The position numbers and the translations under genes were made by a program. 10,337 nt of DNA from an uncultured Phocaeicola sp. (GTDB lineage Bacteria; Bacteroidota; Bacteroidia; Bacteroidales; Bacteroidaceae), in the NCBI GenBank assembly GCA_948579315.1, contig CAPAOL010000064.1:1-10337 (forward strand). The letters run 5' to 3'. Shown here in pieces: positions 5,170 to 10,337 of this stretch. Position 1 is the first letter of the stretch; every line of letters begins with the position of its first letter. The notes beneath the pieces are model-generated. The model searched no databases. It was given only the letters and a program-made list of their open reading frames with translations, and was not told the DNA's origin.

Positions 5170-6492
5170 ATGTTAGATAGATATAATGTAACGATGGGCT
5201 TCTACGAGCCTGCCATATTTCATCTTCATACGCGTGGGGAAGGAAAATTACGAAATATGGATTATTGGTGTACGGAACAGAAAAGTACCTTCCTGCATGA
5301 ATATATTCATTTCTTACAGGACATTACAACTATACAAGGTCTGAATAATTTTTTCATTAGAGGCGAATATATTCGTTATGTCACTCAAAAGGTCAAGCAG
5401 TCGTCCACGAAAGAAATATCAGTTCCTTTGAACCCTTTTGAAGCAGGTCATAATGTTGACCAGAATTGGATGGCTCATTGCATTACAATGGGTACAACAA
5501 CACCTGTCGAAACAGCAGTCGCTTACTCGAAAAAACATCTTGGATATTTGGTAGACTACAATGATGACAAAAGAATTCCATTGAATGTGATAAACATTGA
5601 GTGTAAGACTTGGGAGCAAAAAAAAATTGAAGTAACACTTGGAACCATTCATATGATGGAAGGTATGGCTAAGCTGATTCAAGAATTAGTTTATCCCACA
5701 CCTAAACGACAGTCACCTTATAATCCATATTACATAGCTCACGATGTGGCAAATATGATTATTCCAGGTCTTTCCGCTGAACCATATACGATGATTGCTC
5801 TCTTCGATCTCGCCCTCCAATCGTCGAATCCTGGATGGGCGTTTGTCGATTATTTAGAGAAGAAAGCTGCCATTGGATATAATTCCAAGTCTTTGACAGC
5901 TGATATTATTTACACTGACTTAAAAAACTATGTGATGAATATCTCTTCACTTGGTCATCTGCCATTTCAGGATGCCTACCAATTATTCGTTAATGGTGCA
6001 GAAGATGTCATGACTGAATATTTGGGAGGTGTCTGGGTTTGGAAAAACATAGACAGATGGTTTAAAACAATAATCCGGAGAGGACGAGATTTGAGATTTA
6101 ATAATCCAATATTATTCCAACTGCTAGCAAAGGAAGGTGATATTGCAACTAATAAGATATTTATACAGGTACTGAAAGAATTTGGAACTCCTGTAGTAAC
6201 CAATAGCATTCATAATTTTGACTTTATAAGCCCCCAAAATGTGTATGTGGTTATGAGAGAATTAATTAATGTATATGCAATGATGCAGATACATCAAGTA
6301 TTCCTTTCAAATGGTAAATTCACGTGTCCATTAAGAAAATACTGTCAAAGCAAATTATGTGGGATCAATAAACATTGGGTAAATAAAACATGCGTGAAGC
6401 AACCTTGGATGCGCATGCAAAAATGGAACCGTTGCTATTTTAGTACATGGTGGTATTTCAAAGGATTTAAAGATGTTAGAATTATAAATTAG
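5170..6492 (+). CDS. Predicted HExxH zinc metallopeptidase with C-terminal cysteine cluster, partner of STAND NTPase
   Basis: A 440-aa protein, probably cytoplasmic: no signal peptide or clear membrane segment. It contains the zincin motif HEYIH (residues 43-47) within STFLHEYIHFLQDITT. His43 and His47 would bind zinc and Glu44 would be catalytic. A plausible third ligand is Glu164 in HMMEGMAKLIQEL, on a helix as in gluzincins. The middle is largely helical. The C-terminus has five cysteines (386, 392, 397, 408, 422) in a CPLRKYC-C-C-PW-C arrangement that may bind zinc or an Fe-S cluster. I cannot name the family and the substrate is unknown. Start 5170 is the first ATG of the frame; 5194 is an alternative. 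The large STAND NTPase begins 32 nt downstream, so the two are almost certainly cotranscribed, which suggests an effector or processing role in a defence system. A nine-A run at 5618-5626 lies inside the gene. Confidence 0.7.
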   Translation: MLDRYNVTMGFYEPAIFHLHTRGEGKLRNMDYWCTEQKSTFLHEYIHFLQDITTIQGLNNFFIRGEYIRYVTQKVKQSSTKEISVPLNPFEAGHNVDQNWMAHCITMGTTTPVETAVAYSKKHLGYLVDYNDDKRIPLNVINIECKTWEQKKIEVTLGTIHMMEGMAKLIQELVYPTPKRQSPYNPYYIAHDVANMIIPGLSAEPYTMIALFDLALQSSNPGWAFVDYLEKKAAIGYNSKSLTADIIYTDLKNYVMNISSLGHLPFQDAYQLFVNGAEDVMTEYLGGVWVWKNIDRWFKTIIRRGRDLRFNNPILFQLLAKEGDIATNKIFIQVLKEFGTPVVTNSIHNFDFISPQNVYVVMRELINVYAMMQIHQVFLSNGKFTCPLRKYCQSKLCGINKHWVNKTCVKQPWMRMQKWNRCYFSTWWYFKGFKDVRIIN

Positions 6493-6524
6493 GATTATTC
6501 ATTTCACTACAAACATAAAACAAA

Positions 6525-9500
6525 ATGCTAATATTTTTCTTGATTATTATATTTGCAATGATATTATGGTGGCTGTTAAGAGCGGCTTCTATAGTATTAG
6601 TGATACAGAAAATGAAGAAGGCTAACTGGAAGGAATGGGTGAAGGTATTGCAAGGTTTCTTAAAAACACGAAGCGAAATTAAACTGCTATGCTTTTTTAT
6701 GTCTACAGAAGCGGGATTGGCAGGCATCTTTCCACAATGTTTGAAGGCATTTGTTTCTGTAAAAAACCAAGATATTGATGTTAACTTTTGGATTGAATTA
6801 GGAAATAATGCCGATTATTTGAGCTTTGCAATAGCCATAATCATTGCCATAGGATATTTCCTTTATTTGTGGTTAACAAATAGAAAGCATCCTGAGCATT
6901 GGAAAGAAGTGATAGAGGCTTCTAGGCTAATAAATGAGGAATTAAACTTCATCCCAACGGAAACATGGTTTGCAGCCCAAAATAAAAAAGCAATTATAAA
7001 TCTTGGTAAAAGATATTCCGAGAGTAGAAATTTCCCCTTCAAACAGATGGATTTTGCATTAGCATCCTTATGTATGGAAGACCGATTTCGATATTTACTC
7101 CACTTTGAACTAAAAGATTTCGTGAAACAGTCTGACTATTTTATTCGCTCCAATAATGAAAAAACCGATGAAGGATATCTAAAGTTAAGTACAGATTGTG
7201 AGGCTATTAAGAAGGATATATTGTCTTTGGATGGTACTGTAGATGCTTATTTGAAATTAAGAAAAAAGCTTAAGGAGTTTGAAAATGCTGTATCAACTTA
7301 TTATTGGGAGTCTTTAGATCGTTCAAAACATGAAACTGAATATTCAATAAGAAATCTTCGCGATGCGACTTCTAAACTTAGGCGTGCTTTAAGCAATGAA
7401 TGGATAGAGCATAAAAAACATCACACATTATTTATTGTTGGAGAAGCAGGAACTGGTAAATCACACCTAATTGGCGATATGGTGACCATCAGGAAGAAGA
7501 AGAATAATCCATCAATTCTATTGTTGGGGCAGCATTTTACAAATGCCTCAGACCCTCTTACACAAATAAAGGAAATGTTGGATATTCTGTGTAAGAAAGA
7601 ACGGTTTCTTAAACAACTGGACAATTATGGGAAGCGTGTTGGTACTCCTGTTGTAATCTTTATTGATGCAATAAATGAAGGAGCAGGAGAAGCACTTTGG
7701 AAGAACTTCTTGACCGAAATTATTTCAGCCATAGAAATTTATGACTATTTACGTTTGGTTATCACTTTCCGTATTTCAGCACGTAAAAACTGGTTTTATG
7801 ACTTGGCTCATGATGATTCGAAGTCTGTCTATCATCATCATGGATTTGAAGGGAATGAACGTGAGGCCTGTGAGTATATGTTCTGTTCTTTTGGATTAGA
7901 TCAACCAATGTGGCCAGTTTTTGGAGATGAGTTCGCCAATCCTCTATTCTTGATAAAATATTGCAGGAACCACGAAAGATCAGGGCAACCATTGAAGTTA
8001 GAGGATTTTTGGACAACAATTAGTAACTATTGTGTCTCAACGAATCATGAACTGGCGCAACATTTCGGTTATAACGATTCTTTGGATTTAGTAACAGATT
8101 CTTTAAAGGCAGTTGCAGAATTAATGGTCGAAGGTGGCAGTAGATACCAATTAGAATTTCAAACTGTTATAAAACGTTTGACTGACGTTGCAAAGTACAC
8201 TTCCAACCCTAAAGAGTTCCTTGATCTACTCATAGATGAAGGGTTACTTCGAACTGAAACATACAAGAAAAAAACATTCATTGAATATGGTTTTGAACGA
8301 ATTGGTGATTATTTTATAGCAGATTACTTGATTGAGCGAAAAGCCCCTAAAGAATGGTATGAGTATCATTGGGGGGATATTTCAGAAGCTATCTCTATCA
8401 TTGTTCCTTTAAAGAAAAACGTAGAGGCATTTGAAATTGCTCCAAAAGAGAATGAAAATGAGGCTATCAACAGCTTTATTTATAGTGCTGGATGGCGAGA
8501 TGAGTTCTGTTCCAAGGGACAAATATTCATAAAACATTTGAAGGAACAGAAAAAATACTCAGTTCTATACGAAATAATTGCCAAACGACCTTTCAGAGCG
8601 GATAAGAATGCAAATGGAGCAACTCTATATGAACTACTTTGGGATAAAACAATGGTGCAAAGAGATGTAATATGGACTACTGTTATTTCCAATGATTGGG
8701 GTGAAGGTCGTAGTCTTATGGATTTAGCAAAGTGGGGTATGGAAGCCTCATCTGAAACTCTGAATATGATTAACGATACCACTTGCAGTCTTTGTGCAGA
8801 AATATTAATTTGGTCATTTGCTTCTACCTGGAGGGAGCTACGTGATAGATCTACCCATGCTTTAGTCAACATACTTGCTAACCATACTTCTATTATTTTC
8901 CAATTACTTACAAAATATTATCTAATCAACGATCCATACATTGAGGAACGTCTGTGGGCTTCAGTTTTCGGTGCGTTGCTCTGTTCACAAGACAAGGATA
9001 CTATTACAAGAATTGGTATTTGGACTTACCGTACTATTTTCTGCAGTAATAGTGTTCCTAAACACATCCTTGTCAGAGATTATGCAAAAGAGATTGTACG
9101 CTACGCACAAAGTTTGAAACCAGATTTGAAGATAGAAGAAAAAAAGATTTCACTACCATATGATAATGGAGAACTCCCAGATATCCTCTCCAGTGATGAG
9201 ATAAAAGCTCGCTTTGAAAAAGATTGGCAATCTATACCAGAGGATGAGAAAGCGATTTATTGCGTGCAGTCGGCAATCCTCAATTCTATGGCTACTGAAC
9301 ATTCTCCACGAACATTGTATGGTGATTTTGGAAGATATGTCTTTCAAGCATATATTAATGATTTCGGAGAAGACGTGGAGTTAATGTCAAACTGGGCAAT
9401 ACAGATGATATTTGATGAATTCGGTTACAATCCAAAAGTATTTGCAGACTTTGACAGCAATCATTCAAGTCGTGATCGTTCTCACAGCAGTATAGAACGA

Positions 9501-10337
9501 ATTGGAAAGAAATACCAATGGATAGCTATGTACAGGATAATGGCACATCTTTCTGACTTGCATCCAGATTTGGATCTGAGTAAGGCTTGGGCTACCCCTG
9601 TACGCAATGCAAGAAATATTGACCCAACAATGAAGCCTGGGCTTGTGAACAGTGGTAAACGCAGCTTTTACGATGTTCCTGCTTATAATATACTTTCCCC
9701 TAAAAACGATATGAAATGGTTGAAATCATGGAAAAGAATGCCCAAAATAGAAGAATATCTATTTACAAAAGATGGCGATTCAAAAGAATGGATCAATTTG
9801 TTTTCTTACAACACTATCGTTCACAAACCCAATTCTTTAAGTGATAACAGTTCTTTAAATCGTAATTTATGGACTTTTATCCAAGCATTTGCTGTAGATA
9901 AAACTGCCATAAAGACTGTTTGTGACAAAATCCATAAATATGGACTTGCAGGTCGTGGATTCCACGAAAATGGAGAAGTTTACGGTATTTTCTCACGTGA
10001 ATTCTTTTGGTCGGATGAATATAAAACTATAGTTACATCATCTAATTTGGGAAATATAGAATTTTCCGTTAACCATGTTACTTTCCCTAATATAATAATT
10101 GAACCGGCTTACCTTCAATATAACCAATCGTCATCGTCTGATGCGTCAAGTGAGGATAGTATACTTATGTTATTGCCTAACGAGTGGATTTACAAAGGTC
10201 TTGGTTTAATGTATGCTAAAGAAAATGGTGCATGGATAGATGCAAATGGTAATGTTGCTGTTCTTGATAACAACATATACAATGGTGGCCATAGAGCCCT
10301 TCTTGCTAGAAAAGATATAATATTGACATATCTAAAT
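6525..10337 (+). CDS. Avs-like STAND NTPase with N-terminal membrane segments, candidate anti-phage sensor (partial, runs off window)
   Basis: An uninterrupted frame of 1271 codons still open at the window edge. A hydrophobic helix at residues 2-18 (up to 27) and another at about 99-117 (FAIAIIIAIGYFLYLW) indicate a membrane-bound N-terminal module, with a weaker hydrophobic patch at 54-69. LGKRYSESRNF (160-170) matches the LGxRY motif found ahead of the ATPase in Avs proteins. The STAND ATPase follows: Walker A GEAGTGKS (306-313), Walker B VVIFIDAINE (376-385), sensor-like NPLFL (472-476). The helical repeat sensor region carries motifs I associate with Avs proteins: FERIGDYFIADYL (590-602), QRDVIW (712-717), LRDRSTHALV (772-781), NDPYIEERLWA (802-812), GDFGRYV (933-939), ERIGKKYQWIAMY (991-1003). 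Known Avs proteins bind conserved phage proteins such as terminase or portal, oligomerise and fire an N-terminal effector. Here no nuclease or protease domain is fused; the membrane module and/or the adjacent peptidase may be the effector. Confidence 0.85.
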   Translation, partial: MLIFFLIIIFAMILWWLLRAASIVLVIQKMKKANWKEWVKVLQGFLKTRSEIKLLCFFMSTEAGLAGIFPQCLKAFVSVKNQDIDVNFWIELGNNADYLSFAIAIIIAIGYFLYLWLTNRKHPEHWKEVIEASRLINEELNFIPTETWFAAQNKKAIINLGKRYSESRNFPFKQMDFALASLCMEDRFRYLLHFELKDFVKQSDYFIRSNNEKTDEGYLKLSTDCEAIKKDILSLDGTVDAYLKLRKKLKEFENAVSTYYWESLDRSKHETEYSIRNLRDATSKLRRALSNEWIEHKKHHTLFIVGEAGTGKSHLIGDMVTIRKKKNNPSILLLGQHFTNASDPLTQIKEMLDILCKKERFLKQLDNYGKRVGTPVVIFIDAINEGAGEALWKNFLTEIISAIEIYDYLRLVITFRISARKNWFYDLAHDDSKSVYHHHGFEGNEREACEYMFCSFGLDQPMWPVFGDEFANPLFLIKYCRNHERSGQPLKLEDFWTTISNYCVSTNHELAQHFGYNDSLDLVTDSLKAVAELMVEGGSRYQLEFQTVIKRLTDVAKYTSNPKEFLDLLIDEGLLRTETYKKKTFIEYGFERIGDYFIADYLIERKAPKEWYEYHWGDISEAISIIVPLKKNVEAFEIAPKENENEAINSFIYSAGWRDEFCSKGQIFIKHLKEQKKYSVLYEIIAKRPFRADKNANGATLYELLWDKTMVQRDVIWTTVISNDWGEGRSLMDLAKWGMEASSETLNMINDTTCSLCAEILIWSFASTWRELRDRSTHALVNILANHTSIIFQLLTKYYLINDPYIEERLWASVFGALLCSQDKDTITRIGIWTYRTIFCSNSVPKHILVRDYAKEIVRYAQSLKPDLKIEEKKISLPYDNGELPDILSSDEIKARFEKDWQSIPEDEKAIYCVQSAILNSMATEHSPRTLYGDFGRYVFQAYINDFGEDVELMSNWAIQMIFDEFGYNPKVFADFDSNHSSRDRSHSSIERIGKKYQWIAMYRIMAHLSDLHPDLDLSKAWATPVRNARNIDPTMKPGLVNSGKRSFYDVPAYNILSPKNDMKWLKSWKRMPKIEEYLFTKDGDSKEWINLFSYNTIVHKPNSLSDNSSLNRNLWTFIQAFAVDKTAIKTVCDKIHKYGLAGRGFHENGEVYGIFSREFFWSDEYKTIVTSSNLGNIEFSVNHVTFPNIIIEPAYLQYNQSSSSDASSEDSILMLLPNEWIYKGLGLMYAKENGAWIDANGNVAVLDNNIYNGGHRALLARKDIILTYLN

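Noticed and set aside
7421..9347. Several minus-strand ORFs of 64-130 codons inside the STAND gene
   Set aside because: All are antisense to a continuous 1271-codon frame with strong motif support.

Overview
This window looks like part of an integrative conjugative element (a Bacteroides-type conjugative transposon, CTn) from a gut Bacteroidales such as Bacteroides or Parabacteroides. The evidence is a TraO tail and a TraQ (DUF3872) lipoprotein characteristic of these elements, Bacteroidetes-style promoter boxes, weak Shine-Dalgarno sites, and a BRO/KilAC antirepressor next to a phage-type cytosine methyltransferase. No tRNA, rRNA or CRISPR array was seen.

Region 1 (1-1890, + strand) is the distal end of a transfer operon. 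It starts in what may be the end of an IS21-like insertion sequence that has cut off the front of traO. Then come orfA (160 aa), a short relic of a second traO tail, traQ, and orfB (161 aa, a paralogue of orfA). A strong bidirectional hairpin terminator closes the operon.

Region 2 (1911-4631, - strand) is a tightly packed operon read right to left: two small helix-turn-helix proteins, a DNA cytosine methyltransferase (dcm), and a BRO-N/KilAC antirepressor. The dcm frame keeps all visible catalytic motifs but is broken by three in-frame TGA codons, each where a Trp is expected. A 348-codon ORF on the same strand in another frame overlaps most of dcm, is fully open, and resembles a recognisable protein type (repeated LLPTP motifs and a C-terminal MMGFPPGWT motif).

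Region 3 (4632-5169) is a divergent intergenic region with a bidirectional terminator, a good Bacteroides-type promoter and a possible 24-aa hydrophobic peptide.

Region 4 (5170-10337, + strand, visibly more A+T-rich) is cargo: a 440-aa predicted HExxH zinc metallopeptidase with a C-terminal cysteine cluster, followed 32 nt later by a very large Avs-like STAND NTPase that has N-terminal membrane segments and runs off the window. I read this pair as a candidate anti-phage defence system: the STAND protein senses a phage product, and its membrane module and/or the partner peptidase carries out the response. That function is inferred from family resemblance and context, not shown by the sequence.
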